Shown here piece after piece: positions 51,481 through 61,241 of a stretch of DNA of 64,000 nucleotides. The DNA lies in the NCBI RefSeq assembly GCF_016008875.1, contig NZ_JADTQG010000006.1:186001-250000 (forward strand), read 5' to 3'. The first letter of the stretch is position 1; each line of letters begins with the position of its first letter. A program made the position numbers and the translations under genes. Below the pieces are notes generated by a model, which was not told the origin of the DNA, searched no databases, and was given only the letters and a program-made list of their open reading frames with translations. The DNA comes from Ectopseudomonas mendocina. Lineage in GTDB: Bacteria; Pseudomonadota; Gammaproteobacteria; Pseudomonadales; Pseudomonadaceae.

Positions 51481-52842
51481 TCAGCTCGCACTTGCCGGCA
51501 TGCGGGGCGTGGTCGCCATCTTGGCCACACCGGCCTGGGCCATTCCGGCCTCGAACTCTTCACGGAAATATTTGATCGCGCTGCCCAACGGCTCCACGGC
51601 ACCCGGTGCGTGAGCGCAGAAGGTCTTGCCCGGGCCGAGGAAGTTAACCAGGCCGAACAGGGTGGCGATGTCCTCGCGGGTGCCTTCGCCACGCTCCAGG
51701 GCACGAAGAATCTTCACGCTCCAGGGCAGGCCGTCGCGGCATGGCGTGCACCAGCCGCAGGACTCGCGGGAGAAGAACTCTTCCATGTTGCGCAGCAGAG
51801 AGACCATGTTTATCGAGTCGTCCACCGCCAGCGCCAGGCCGGTGCCCATGCGCGTGCCGACCTTGGCGATGCCGCCGGCGTACATCTGCGCCTCGAGGTG
51901 CTCGGGCAGCAAAAAACCTGTGCCGGCGCCGCCGGGCTGCCAGCATTTGAGCTGGTAGCCATCGCGCATGCCGCCGGCATAATCCTCGAACAATTCGCGT
52001 GCGGTGATGCCGAACGGCAGCTCCCACAGGCCGGGGTTCTTCACCTTGCCGGAGAAACCCATCAGCTTGGTGCCGTGGTCTTCGCTGCCCGGGCGGGCGA
52101 GCCCCTTGTACCACTCCACGCCCTGGCCAACGATGGCCGGCACGTTGCACAGGGTCTCGACGTTGTTGACGCAGGTCGGTTTGCCCCACACGCCGACGGC
52201 AGCGGGGAAGGGCGGCTTGGCGCGCGGGTTGGCGCGGCGGCCTTCCAGCGAGTTGATCAGCGCGGTTTCCTCGCCGCAGATGTAGCGGCCGGCGCCGGTG
52301 TGCACGAACAGCTCGAAATCGAAGCCTGAGCCGAAGATGTTCTTGCCCAAGAGGCCTGCAGCCTTGGCTTCGTCGATGGCGCGGTTGAGGCTGGCGGCGG
52401 CGTCGACGTATTCGCCACGAAGGAAGATGTAGCCGCGGTAGGCCTTGAGCGCACGCGCCGAGATCAGCATGCCTTCCACCAGCAGGTGCGGCAGTTGCTC
52501 CATCAGCATGCGGTCTTTCCAGGTGTTGGGCTCCATCTCATCCGCATTGCACAGCAGGTAGCGGATGTTCATGGATTCGTCAGCCGGCATCAGGCCCCAC
52601 TTCACGCCCGTGGGGAAGCCTGCACCGCCGCGGCCCTTGAGGCCGGATTCCTTGACGGTCTGCACGATATCGGCCTGGGCCATCTCGGTCAGCGCCTTGC
52701 GTGCGGCCGCGTAGCCGTTCTTCTGCTGGTATTCCTCCAGCCATACCGGCTGGGCGTCATCACGCAGGCGCCAGGTCAGCGGGTGGGTTTCTTCGCTGCG
52801 GGTAATGCGGTTGGCTGGGCCGATGGAGGTCAGGGTCTTCAT
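51481..52842 (-). CDS. nuoF: NADH-quinone oxidoreductase subunit F
   Basis: A 453-residue subunit that binds NADH and FMN and carries cluster N3. [17 protein letters not shown] is the FMN/NADH glycine-rich site (about residues 63-80) and [12 protein letters not shown] supplies three of the N3 cysteines. The ATG at 52842 overlaps the nuoE stop (ATGA), which decides between it and an earlier in-frame codon. Confidence 0.97.
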   Translation of the reverse strand: MKTLTSIGPANRITRSEETHPLTWRLRDDAQPVWLEEYQQKNGYAAARKALTEMAQADIVQTVKESGLKGRGGAGFPTGVKWGLMPADESMNIRYLLCNADEMEPNTWKDRMLMEQLPHLLVEGMLISARALKAYRGYIFLRGEYVDAAASLNRAIDEAKAAGLLGKNIFGSGFDFELFVHTGAGRYICGEETALINSLEGRRANPRAKPPFPAAVGVWGKPTCVNNVETLCNVPAIVGQGVEWYKGLARPGSEDHGTKLMGFSGKVKNPGLWELPFGITARELFEDYAGGMRDGYQLKCWQPGGAGTGFLLPEHLEAQMYAGGIAKVGTRMGTGLALAVDDSINMVSLLRNMEEFFSRESCGWCTPCRDGLPWSVKILRALERGEGTREDIATLFGLVNFLGPGKTFCAHAPGAVEPLGSAIKYFREEFEAGMAQAGVAKMATTPRMPASAS

Positions 52843-53333
52843 TTGTAGTCCTCCAGCAGCTTGGCGACGCCGTCGGGTTGAACGTCGCCGAAGGTGTCGT
52901 CGTCGATCATCAACGCCGGAGCCTTGTCGCAGTTGCCCAGGCAGCACACCGGCAGCAGGGTGAAACGCTCATCGCTGGTGGTTTGGCCAAGGCCGATGCC
53001 AAGCTGCTTCTGCATCTCACTGACCACCGATTCATGGCCGCCGATGTAGCAGGTCATGCTGTCGCACACGCGAATCACGTGGCGACCGACGGGCTGACGG
53101 AAAATCTGGCTGTAGAAGGTGGCCACTCCTTCGACGTCGCTGGCAGGAATGCCGAGAATCTCGCCAATGGCGTCAGCAGCGCCATCTGGCACCCAGCCGC
53201 GTTGCTTCTGCACGATCTTCAGCGCCTCGATGCTGGCGGCGCGCGGGTCTTCGTAGTGATGCATCTCGTGCTCGATGGCCGAGCGCTCGGTTTCGCTGAG
53301 GGTGAAACGGTCGGTCTGAATTAGCGTGCTCAT
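52839..53333 (-). CDS. nuoE: NADH-quinone oxidoreductase subunit E
   Basis: A 164-residue thioredoxin-like subunit holding 2Fe-2S cluster N1a. The ligands are in [10 protein letters not shown] and [10 protein letters not shown]. The start [14 protein letters not shown] at 53333 follows the nuoCD stop by two bases. Overlaps nuoF. Confidence 0.96.
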   Translation of the reverse strand: MSTLIQTDRFTLSETERSAIEHEMHHYEDPRAASIEALKIVQKQRGWVPDGAADAIGEILGIPASDVEGVATFYSQIFRQPVGRHVIRVCDSMTCYIGGHESVVSEMQKQLGIGLGQTTSDERFTLLPVCCLGNCDKAPALMIDDDTFGDVQPDGVAKLLEDYK

Positions 53334-53335
53334 GA

Positions 53336-55117
53336 TCAGCGGTCCACGTCGGCCATGACGAAGTCGATACTGCCCAGATAGGCGATCAGATCCGCCACCA
53401 TGCTGCCGCGGATCACCGAGGGGATCTGTTGCAGGTGGGCGAAGCTGGGGGTGCGAATCCGGGTGCGGTAGCTCATGGTGCTGCCGTCGCTCGTCAGGTA
53501 ATAACTGTTGATGCCCTTGGTCGCCTCGATCATCTGGAAGGCTTCGTTGGCCGGCATGACCGGGCCCCAGGAAACCTGCAGGAAGTGGGTGATCAGGGTT
53601 TCGATGTGCTGCAGCGTGCGCTCTTTCGGCGGCGGCGTGGTCAGCGGATGGTCGGCCTTGTACGGGCCTTCCGGCATGTTCTTCAGGCACTGGTCGATGA
53701 TGCGGATGCTCTGACGCATCTCTTCCACGCGCACCATGCAGCGGTCGTAGGCGTCGCCATTGGCGGCCAGTGGTACCTCGAACTCGAAGTGCTCGTAGCC
53801 GGAGTAGGGGCGTGCCTTGCGCAGGTCGAAGTCGCAACCGGTGGCGCGCAGGCCGGCGCCGGTGGTGCCCCACTCCAGCGCTTCCCTGGTGTTGTACTGC
53901 GCGACGCCGATGGTCCGTGCCTTGAGGATGCTGTTCTTCAGCGCGGCCTTCTCATATTCGTCGAGGCGCTTGGGCAGCCAGTCGACAAATTCCTTGACCA
54001 GCTTGTCCCAACCTCGCGGCAGGTCGTGGGCGACGCCGCCGATGCGGTACCAGGCCGGGTGCAGGCGGAAGCCGGTGATGGCTTCGATCACCTTGTAGGC
54101 GCGCTGGCGGTCGGTGAAGGTGAAGAACACCGGGGTCATGGCGCCGACGTCCTGGATGTAGGTACCGAGGAACAGCAGGTGACTGGTGATGCGGAAAAAC
54201 TCGGCGAGCATCACGCGGATGAAGTCGACACGGGCGGGCACTTTGATGCCGGCCAGTTTCTCCACCGAGAGCACGTAGGGCAGGTTGTTCATCACCCCGC
54301 CGAGGTAGTCGATGCGGTCGGTGTAGGGGATGAAGCTGTGCCAGCTCTGGCGTTCGGCCATCTTCTCGGCGCCACGGTGGTGGTAGCCGATCTCCGGCAC
54401 GCAATCGACGATCTCTTCGCCGTCGAGCTGCAGGATGATGCGGAAGGCACCGTGGGCGGATGGGTGGTTGGGGCCGAGGTTGAGGAACATGTAGTCCTCG
54501 TGCTCACCACCGCGTTTCATGCCCCAGTCTTCGGGATTGAAGCGTGCGGCTTCTTCCTCGAGCTGCTGCTTGGCCAGGGTCAGGCTGAACGGATCGAATT
54601 CGGTGGCGCGCGCCGGGTAGTCCTTGCGCAGCGGATGACCTTCCCAGGTCGGCGGCATCATGATGCGGCTCAGGTGCGGGTGGCCGGTGAAGGTGATGCC
54701 GTACAGATCCCAGACTTCGCGCTCGTACCAGTTGGCGTTGGGCCAGATGCCGGTGGCGGTGGGCAGGTTGAGGTCGCGCTCGGACAAGGCGACCTTGATC
54801 ATTACGTCACTATTACGCTCCAGCGACATCAGGTGATAGAACACCGTGAAGTCGGCGTCCGGCAGGCCGCGCCGCTGGGTACGCAGGCGCTCGTCGATGC
54901 CGTGCAGGTCGTAGAGCATCACGTAGGGGCGTGGCAGGTTGCGCAGGCAGGTGAGCACTTCGATCAGACGCTCACGGGCGACCCAGAGTACCGGCATGCC
55001 GGTGCGGGTGGCTTGCAGGGTGAAACTGTCGTCGCCAAAACGGGCGCGCAATTCGGCGACGACGTCCTGGTCGTCAGCCTTGTAAGGCGGTATGGACACA
55101 ACGGTGTCTTGAGTCAT
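53336..55117 (-). CDS. nuoC: NADH-quinone oxidoreductase fused subunit C/D
   Basis: A 593-residue fusion of the 30-kDa (NuoC, about residues 1-195) and 49-kDa (NuoD, about 215-593) subunits, as is usual in gamma-proteobacteria. NuoC signature: [21 protein letters not shown] and RKDYPA. Nuo[17 protein letters not shown] and [18 protein letters not shown] form part of the quinone pocket, and the protein ends [12 protein letters not shown]. 62 bases separate it from nuoB. Confidence 0.97.
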   Translation of the reverse strand: MTQDTVVSIPPYKADDQDVVAELRARFGDDSFTLQATRTGMPVLWVARERLIEVLTCLRNLPRPYVMLYDLHGIDERLRTQRRGLPDADFTVFYHLMSLERNSDVMIKVALSERDLNLPTATGIWPNANWYEREVWDLYGITFTGHPHLSRIMMPPTWEGHPLRKDYPARATEFDPFSLTLAKQQLEEEAARFNPEDWGMKRGGEHEDYMFLNLGPNHPSAHGAFRIILQLDGEEIVDCVPEIGYHHRGAEKMAERQSWHSFIPYTDRIDYLGGVMNNLPYVLSVEKLAGIKVPARVDFIRVMLAEFFRITSHLLFLGTYIQDVGAMTPVFFTFTDRQRAYKVIEAITGFRLHPAWYRIGGVAHDLPRGWDKLVKEFVDWLPKRLDEYEKAALKNSILKARTIGVAQYNTREALEWGTTGAGLRATGCDFDLRKARPYSGYEHFEFEVPLAANGDAYDRCMVRVEEMRQSIRIIDQCLKNMPEGPYKADHPLTTPPPKERTLQHIETLITHFLQVSWGPVMPANEAFQMIEATKGINSYYLTSDGSTMSYRTRIRTPSFAHLQQIPSVIRGSMVADLIAYLGSIDFVMADVDR

Positions 55118-55179
55118 GGTCTCGGTCGCTGTCGATCAACGTAGAAAGTGGCGTGACGCTTGCGCAGGCAAGCATCGGC

Positions 55180-55857
55180 TCAGACTTCGTCGGGGCTACG
55201 CAGGTTGGTAACGGCGATTCGCTGCTCGCGCCGCTGTTCCTTCTGCGAAGGCATTTCGGCACGGTAGATGCCTTGATCGCCAACGACCCAGGACAGCGGG
55301 CGGCGCTCCTGGCCGATGGATTCCTGCAGCAGCATCAAGCCTTGCAGGAACGCCTCCGGACGGGGCGGGCAGCCGGGAATGTAGACGTCCACGGGGAGGA
55401 ACTTGTCCACGCCCTGAACGACCGAGTAGATGTCGTACATGCCGCCGGAGTTGGCACATGAACCCATGGAGATGACCCACTTGGGCTCCAGCATCTGCTC
55501 GTAGAGGCGCTGGATGACCGGCGCCATCTTGATGAAGCAGGTGCCGGCGATGACCATGAAGTCGGCCTGGCGGGGTGATGCGCGAATGACTTCAGCACCG
55601 AAACGCGCCACGTCATGCGGGGCGGTGAAGGCGGTGGTCATTTCCACATAGCAGCAGGACAGGCCGAAGTTGTACGGCCACAAGGAATTCTTGCGCCCCC
55701 AGTTGACCGCGCCGTTAAGCACGTCCGAGAGCTTGCCCATGTAGATGTTCTTGTGAACCTGATCCTCTAGCAGCGGGTCGGAGACGACCTCCCGCTGGCC
55801 GATCGGATACGCCTCGTTGGGCGCATTCGGGTCGACCCGAGTAAGTTTGTATTGCAT
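55180..55857 (-). CDS. nuoB: NADH-quinone oxidoreductase subunit B
   Basis: A 225-residue subunit holding cluster N2, the last electron carrier before quinone. The ligands are in [10 protein letters not shown] (tandem cysteines), [10 protein letters not shown] and [10 protein letters not shown]. The ATG at 55857 ([11 protein letters not shown]) has GAGG nine bases upstream and gives the usual pseudomonad length; a TTG two codons earlier is not needed. Confidence 0.97.
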   Translation of the reverse strand: MQYKLTRVDPNAPNEAYPIGQREVVSDPLLEDQVHKNIYMGKLSDVLNGAVNWGRKNSLWPYNFGLSCCYVEMTTAFTAPHDVARFGAEVIRASPRQADFMVIAGTCFIKMAPVIQRLYEQMLEPKWVISMGSCANSGGMYDIYSVVQGVDKFLPVDVYIPGCPPRPEAFLQGLMLLQESIGQERRPLSWVVGDQGIYRAEMPSQKEQRREQRIAVTNLRSPDEV

Positions 55858-55867
55858 CGCCAAAGCC

Positions 55868-56281
55868 TCATTGTTTCAGCTTCGCCTGCCGTTCACGACG
55901 TCCCTGCGGTGCCCAATCGAGCGCGCCGATACGCCAAAGATAGACAAGACCTGCCAACAGAATTGCTATGAAAACTGTAGCTTCGATCAGGCCCGCCCAG
56001 CCGCTTTCGCGCACCGAGACTGCCCAAGCGAAGAGATAGAGGGCTTCAACGTCGAAGATCACGAAGAGCATCGCGACCAGATAGAACTTGGCTGACAGGC
56101 GCAGGCGCGCGCTGCCGGTGGGAAGCATGCCCGACTCGAAAGGCTCGTTCTTGCTGCGCCCCCAGGCCTTGCTGCCAAGCAGGCTGGAAACGCCGAGCAT
56201 GAAGGCGATGAGCCCGCAGACGCCCAGCAAGAAAACAGCGAAGGCCCAGTTATGGGACATGGTCGTTACAGCATCAGGCAT
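55868..56281 (-). CDS. nuoA: NADH-quinone oxidoreductase subunit A
   Basis: A 137-residue, three-span complex I subunit, first gene of the operon. The conserved loop [14 protein letters not shown] and [21 protein letters not shown] (read as [12 protein letters not shown]) are typical. AAGGAG eight bases before the ATG at 56281 supports this start, and the length fits Pseudomonas NuoA. Upstream lies a 571-base intergenic region. Confidence 0.96.
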   Translation of the reverse strand: MPDAVTTMSHNWAFAVFLLGVCGLIAFMLGVSSLLGSKAWGRSKNEPFESGMLPTGSARLRLSAKFYLVAMLFVIFDVEALYLFAWAVSVRESGWAGLIEATVFIAILLAGLVYLWRIGALDWAPQGRRERQAKLKQ

Positions 56282-56852
56282 GCCGGTACTCCTTGAACTA
56301 AGGAACGGCTTTTAATTTAGTAGTGGCCAGGCGCCGTCGAGGGCGCTGACGCAAAGTGTGTATACAATACTATGTGCAAGGTAACTGTAAGTAAATTTTT
56401 CAAAGCAATTTATCCTGCAGTTTGGCCCTTTGTGTCGAGCTTCTGACCGATTTGTCGCAATGATGCAAATCAGCCGCGAACAGCATCGCCTCTGCCGTCA
56501 GGACTATAGCCAAGCACGCTGGTATGGCAATTCATCGGCCATTCATCCGCCTAATGTGCATCATTTTCTTGCGTGATTATCCCCGCCGAGATGCGTATTC
56601 AGCTGCAACTTTGGTGTTTGGCCCAAAGCACTGGCCGCGATGGAAAATTCCCTCAGCGCATAAAGCGGCCCGCGATTTATCACCAAATGTTATCCCCTGA
56701 GAGAGGCCGCTACGCCGATCCTGTACTAGCGTGCATGAATCGATAAAAGCGATGTACCAATCATGCAGTGCCCACCACCCGTTGGATCTGCGAAGTTATC
56801 CCAGCCTGGGTATGCCGGCCCTTCGTACGCATAACAACATGAGGGGTTTGCC
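56282..56852. promoter_or_regulatory. divergent nuoA / secreted hydrolase control region
   Basis: 571 bases without a supportable gene; AT-rich near nuoA. For nuo (minus strand) a possible sigma-70 pair is TTTACT and TAGTAT with 17-base spacing within 56360-56400, low confidence. The octamer TTATCCCC or its heptamer TTATCCC occurs at 56577, 56690 and 56796, spaced 106-113 bases. No RNA gene was recognised. Confidence 0.45.
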
Positions 56853-58241
56853 ATGCCTGTCGAGTCGCGTCTTGTCCCAGCCATCATGCTGCTCGCCCTG
56901 AGCGCGCCTGCCAGCGCGGAGCTGGGCGATTACAGCTTCTGGCAGGGGTTGAGCAATCTGGTTTCGCCGCCCAAGGCCGATAACCCGGTGACGCCCGCGC
57001 AACGTGTCGGGCCATACCCGCTACTGGCCAACCCGAGCGGTTTCGCCAGCGGCTTCAACCCTAGCAACTATTACGGTTGGCAAACGATCCAGATGGCGCC
57101 ACAAACCGGTGCGGTGTGTGGCAACGGCTCGCCTTACAAATTCTTTATCAATCGTGTGCCGAACACGCGCAATACCATCGTTTACCTGGAGGGCGGCGGT
57201 GCTTGCTGGGACTATGCCAGCTGCAGCGGCCAGAGCGGCATACGCGGCGCGCGCAACCCAGATGGCATCGCCGACGATTACATGTCCCTGCTCAATCCCG
57301 GCGCCAGCCTGGTAAGCCCCTTCGTCGTGCGCCTGCATCCGTGGACGCGGGTAAAGACGCAGAACTGGAACATGGTTTACGTGCCGTACTGCACGGGCGA
57401 TATCTACTCCGGCGACAAGGTGGCGGTCTACCAGGACCCGCAGGGTGAAAACCCGCCGCTGGTGTGGCACCACAACGGCCTGCGCAACATGCGCGCGGTG
57501 GCAGGGTGGCTGAAGGACAACCTGCCGCGGCCAACGCAGATGCTCACCACCGGTTGCAGCGCCGGCGGTGCGGGCAGCCTGACCAATTACGCCAACCTGC
57601 GCCAGGACATCGCCCCGGATCGGGGTTACCTGATCAACGACTCCGGGCCGGTGTACACCGCGCTGGCTGGCGACAATCAGGCATATCCGTCCTATCCGCT
57701 GCAGGCCTTCATTCGTCAGGCCTGGGGCCTCGATGCCACCGAGGGGCCGCTGCAGTACCTGCAGACGCGCTTGCCCGGTTTCAACAGCAACGACCTGGGC
57801 ACTCTGTATCCGGCGCTTTCGAGCAACCTGCCGGGAGATCGAATGGGGCATACGCATTTCTGGCAGGACCTGAACTATTCATCCTATTCCTACGAGCGTT
57901 TCTTTCCGGAGATCGTCAATGCGCCGAATCAGGCCTCCAGGGAGGCGCTGATCAAGCAGCGCTGGGCGACCGATACCACGCGCCTGCGCAGCCAACTGGC
58001 CAACCTGGGCAATGTCGGCGGCTACTTCCCACAGTTTCGAGACGTCAACGAAAGCCACTGCACCAGCATCATCGAATTCGCCAACGCCGATATTCAGGAG
58101 CAGAACCTGCAACTGGACAACTTCGTCGGTAGCGTACTGGACGGCAGCGGACAGGTGCTCGACGCTTCCGAAAGCAGCGATGTGGCCGATCGCAACAAGC
58201 CGTTCAACCTCCTGTATTACCTGCTCGATCAACTGCTCTGA
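56853..58241 (+). CDS. secreted Notum/pectin-acetylesterase-like hydrolase
   Basis: A 462-residue protein with a signal peptide (about 1-22, ending PASAE). It has the pectinacetylesterase/Notum family plan: NTIVYLEGGGACWDYASC (oxyanion Gly-Gly-Gly plus Cys), NWNMVYVPYCTGDIYSGD, and the nucleophile elbow TTGCSAGGAGS (Ser in G-C-S-A-G). The histidine of the presumed triad may be in NESHCTSIIEF near residue 405. Such enzymes deacylate ester-linked groups; a bacterial substrate is unknown. GAGGGG nine bases upstream supports the ATG. Convergent with a membrane-anchored helical protein gene 40 bases downstream. Confidence 0.75.
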   Translation: MPVESRLVPAIMLLALSAPASAELGDYSFWQGLSNLVSPPKADNPVTPAQRVGPYPLLANPSGFASGFNPSNYYGWQTIQMAPQTGAVCGNGSPYKFFINRVPNTRNTIVYLEGGGACWDYASCSGQSGIRGARNPDGIADDYMSLLNPGASLVSPFVVRLHPWTRVKTQNWNMVYVPYCTGDIYSGDKVAVYQDPQGENPPLVWHHNGLRNMRAVAGWLKDNLPRPTQMLTTGCSAGGAGSLTNYANLRQDIAPDRGYLINDSGPVYTALAGDNQAYPSYPLQAFIRQAWGLDATEGPLQYLQTRLPGFNSNDLGTLYPALSSNLPGDRMGHTHFWQDLNYSSYSYERFFPEIVNAPNQASREALIKQRWATDTTRLRSQLANLGNVGGYFPQFRDVNESHCTSIIEFANADIQEQNLQLDNFVGSVLDGSGQVLDASESSDVADRNKPFNLLYYLLDQLL

Positions 58242-58281
58242 TGCTCAGCGGGCGCGGTGACGAACAGCTTTGCCACCATAT

Positions 58282-58944
58282 TCAGCTGTCTGGCGCTTGC
58301 CGGTAGTTGCGTTCGCGGGCCTGTTGCAGGCGCTGGCGCAGATATTGGTCGCGAGTCAGCCCGTCGGGGATGTTCTGCAGGGCGAGGACTTCCTCGACGA
58401 TGCGCTTTTCCTCGGCCTTGTAACGGTCGAAATCCGGGTCTGATCGCTGTGCCAGTCTGGCTTCGCGTTCGGCGCTTATGGCCCGGTAGCGCTCGATCAG
58501 CGCCTCGGCGCGGCTCTTCTGCTCGTTTTCGTCGTCGCTGACGGCCTTGATCAGGGCGATCTGCAGCAGCAGGGCTTCGCTCAATGCCAATTCTCCCTGC
58601 TGTTCCATGGCGTCGAGCCCTTCGCTCAGCGCCTGTGCCTGAGCTTCGCGGCTGCCGGCATCGAACTGCTTTGCCTGCTCGATGAAGGCTCTATAGCGTT
58701 GATGAAATTCCAGGCGCCGCTCCTGTTGGCGAACCTCAGGCCTTGCCAGCAGTTGGCGTTGCTCCGTGCTGAGGTCCGTCGCCGGTGGCGGGGCGCTGTT
58801 CTGAATGGCTGCAGGCGCCTGATTCTGCTCGGAATCGACGATGACAGGTTCCTGAGCGGTGGGCCGTTGCCAATACCAGGTCAGGGTCGCGCTACCGACC
58901 AGAAGGCAGCTGCCCAATAGCAGGGCTTGGCGTGGTGAAGGCAT
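58282..58944 (-). CDS. membrane-anchored periplasmic helical protein, unknown function
   Basis: A 220-residue protein with one N-terminal anchor (about residues 6-26, QALLLGSCLLVGSATLTWYW), a Pro/Gln-rich linker, and a highly charged, fully helical remainder (about 60-215) rich in Glu, Gln, Arg and Ala. The layout (anchor, linker, all-helical periplasmic domain) recalls lipase-specific foldases, but the RxxFDY signature of that family is not present. It is convergent with a secreted hydrolase gene. The ATG at 58944 places the anchor correctly. Function unknown. Confidence 0.65.
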   Translation of the reverse strand: MPSPRQALLLGSCLLVGSATLTWYWQRPTAQEPVIVDSEQNQAPAAIQNSAPPPATDLSTEQRQLLARPEVRQQERRLEFHQRYRAFIEQAKQFDAGSREAQAQALSEGLDAMEQQGELALSEALLLQIALIKAVSDDENEQKSRAEALIERYRAISAEREARLAQRSDPDFDRYKAEEKRIVEEVLALQNIPDGLTRDQYLRQRLQQARERNYRQAPDS

Positions 58945-59009
58945 GAGGCGACTCCAAAGGGCGTCGTCTGAGCTTAGGAGCTGTGGGGCGTGAGGGAAAA
59001 TGCAGGACG

Positions 59010-59035
59010 AAAAAAAGCCCCAGCAGAGCCGGGGC
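59010..59035 (-). terminator. Rho-independent terminator after aceA
   Basis: On the minus strand: stem GCCCCGGC / GCTGGGGC (bulged) and seven U residues. Lies 54 bases after the aceA stop. Confidence 0.88.
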
Positions 59036-59088
59036 GGATTAGGCAAAAAGTCTGCTGCGGATGCGTGGTCCGCAGCAGGGAACCGTTC

Positions 59089-60684
59089 TTAGTGGAACTG
59101 GTTCATCGTGTTGTCTTTACCGCTCGCCTTCAGAGCAGCTTCGCCAGCGAAGTACTCCTTATGGTTGTCGCCAATGTCGGAGCCAGCCATGTTCTGGTGC
59201 TTGACGCAGGCGATACCCTGACGCAGTTCCTGACGCTGAACACCTTTCACGTAGGCCAGCATGCCCTGGTCGGCGAAGTAGCCCTTGGCCAGGTTGTCGG
59301 TGGACAGAGCAGCAGTGTGGTAGGTCGGCAGGGTGATCAGGTGGTGGAAGATACCGGCGTGAGCGGAACCATCGCGCTGGAAGGTACGGATCTTCTCATC
59401 GGCAACCTGAGCCAGTTCGGTCTCGTCGTACTCGACGCTCATCAGCTTGGCGCGGTCGTAGGCGGAAACATCCTTGCCTTCGGCAACCATGGCGTCGAAC
59501 ACCTGCTGACGGAAGTTCAGGGTCCAGTTGAAGGACGGGCTGTTGTTGTACACCAGCTTGGCGTTCGGGATGACGTCGCGGATGCGGTCGACCATGGCCT
59601 TGATCTGGCCAACGTGCGGCTTCTCGGTTTCGATCCACAGCAGGTCGGCGCCGTTCTGCAGGCTGGTGATGCAGTCCAGTACGCAGCGGTCTTCACCAGT
59701 GCCCTTGCGGAACTGGAACAGGTTGGACGGCAGGCGCTTCGGACGCAGCAGCTTGCCGCCGCGGTTGATCACCACGTCGCCATTGCCCAGATCGGCAGCA
59801 GACACTTCTTCGCAATCGAGGAAGCTGTTGTACAGGTCGCCCAGGTCGCCCGGCTCTTTGGTTACGGCGATCTGCTTGGTCAGGCCGGCGCCCAGGGAGT
59901 CGGTACGTGCGACGATGACGCCGTTGTCGATGCCCAGCTCGAGGAAGGCGTAGCGAACGGCAGCGATCTTGGCAAGGAAGTCGGCATGAGGAACGGTCAC
60001 TTTACCGTCCTGGTGACCGCACTGCTTCTCGTCGGAAACCTGGTTTTCGATCTGGATGCAGCAGGCGCCGGCTTCGATCATGCGCTTGGCCAGCAGGTAG
60101 GTGGCTTCCGGGTTACCGAAGCCGGCATCGATGTCGGCGATGATCGGGACGATGTGAGTCTCGAAGTTGTCGATCTGGTTCTGGATCTCGGCAGCCTTGG
60201 CCTGGTCGCCAGCTTCACGAGCGGCATCCAGGGCGGTGAACAGGAGGTCCAGCTCACGGCTGTCAGCCTGACGCAGGAAGGTGTACAGCTCTTCGATCAA
60301 GTCGGAGACGGCAGTCTTCTCGTGCATCGACTGGTCCGGCAGCGGGCCGAAGTCGGAGCGCAGGGCAGCGACCATCCAGCCGGACAGGTAGAGGTAGCGC
60401 TTGTTGGTGGTCTTCAGGTGCTTCTTGATCGAGATCAGCTTCTGCTGACCGATGAAGCCGTGCCAGCAGCCCAGGGACTGGGTGTAGACGGAGGAGTCGG
60501 CGTCGTACTCTTCCATGTCCTTGCGCATGATGTCAGCGGTGTACTGAGCGATTTCCAGACCGGTCTTGAAGCGGTTCTGAGCGCGCATACGGGCGACGGA
60601 CTCGGGGTTGATAGCGCTCCAGCTGCTGCCGAACGTCTCTTTCAGAGCGGCTACAGCCTTGATGTCGTTTTGATATGCGGACAT
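59089..60684 (-). CDS. aceA: isocitrate lyase (531-residue type)
   Basis: Splits isocitrate to glyoxylate and succinate in the glyoxylate shunt, needed for growth on acetate and fatty acids. The active-site loop is KQCGHQDGK with catalytic Cys222, in the variant form of the longer pseudomonad isocitrate lyases in place of the classical KKCGH. IADIDAGFGNPEATY and NNSPSFNWTLNF are substrate and metal-binding segments. GAAGGA eight bases before the ATG at 60684 decides the start. Single gene with terminator; the 557-base upstream region contains candidate operators. Confidence 0.96.
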   Translation of the reverse strand: MSAYQNDIKAVAALKETFGSSWSAINPESVARMRAQNRFKTGLEIAQYTADIMRKDMEEYDADSSVYTQSLGCWHGFIGQQKLISIKKHLKTTNKRYLYLSGWMVAALRSDFGPLPDQSMHEKTAVSDLIEELYTFLRQADSRELDLLFTALDAAREAGDQAKAAEIQNQIDNFETHIVPIIADIDAGFGNPEATYLLAKRMIEAGACCIQIENQVSDEKQCGHQDGKVTVPHADFLAKIAAVRYAFLELGIDNGVIVARTDSLGAGLTKQIAVTKEPGDLGDLYNSFLDCEEVSAADLGNGDVVINRGGKLLRPKRLPSNLFQFRKGTGEDRCVLDCITSLQNGADLLWIETEKPHVGQIKAMVDRIRDVIPNAKLVYNNSPSFNWTLNFRQQVFDAMVAEGKDVSAYDRAKLMSVEYDETELAQVADEKIRTFQRDGSAHAGIFHHLITLPTYHTAALSTDNLAKGYFADQGMLAYVKGVQRQELRQGIACVKHQNMAGSDIGDNHKEYFAGEAALKASGKDNTMNQFH

Positions 60685-61241
60685 GGTCAATCCTTCAAAG
60701 AATGTGTTGGTTGAGCACCGACTACCCACGCAATGCGTGCACGGATGCAGCGGCTGCGGGAGGCTTCCACTTTGACGGCAAGAAAACGGCTGGGGCGAGG
60801 ATTGACCGCGAGGAGGGGGTGTGGCGAACAGTTCGAAAACTTCGTCTGGGGCCCTTGGCTCGTGGAAACCTCGGCACCTGCTGCATCATCGATCTGTTTG
60901 ACGCTAAACGCTTCCCCGTCCCTCAGGACAACTTCGTTCCAGTCGCAACCTCGTCGTACGGCCTTGTGGGCTGTTGGGACACGGACCGCTACGAAGTACT
61001 TCGTGAACGATCTGGAGATCCTTTTCAGGACCCCTGGCTAGCGGGAGCGAGGCCATCATGCCTCTGGGAAAATACTTCGTCAAACGTTTTGTAGTGGTTT
61101 TTCAAAACTACTACATATTCATTCGGCGACTGATTGGTCATGCGCGGCAGCCCATGGCCTGGGCGTTTCAGGCATTTTTCGGGTTACGCGGCCTGTCCAT
61201 CGTACCTAGGGCGCAAGGGCATTCGACTTTGGTCGGGGACG
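60685..61241 (-). promoter_or_regulatory. aceA upstream region
   Basis: 557 bases without a supportable gene. Notable elements (plus-strand coordinates): TGTAGT at 61090-61095 and ACTACA at 61110-61115, an inverted repeat of the type reported for the carbon regulator RccR; a perfect 14-bp palindrome ACGAAGTACTTCGT at 60991-61004; and four direct copies of ACTTCGT at 60839, 60931, 60998 and 61074. Function is inferred from position. Confidence 0.45.

Noticed and set aside
53429..55144. Open frame antisense to nuoCD (571 codons)
   Set aside because: Shadow of NuoCD with no domain signature.
58282..58944. Lipase-specific foldase (Lif) identity
   Set aside because: The overall layout is similar but the protein is shorter and lacks the RxxFDY signature.
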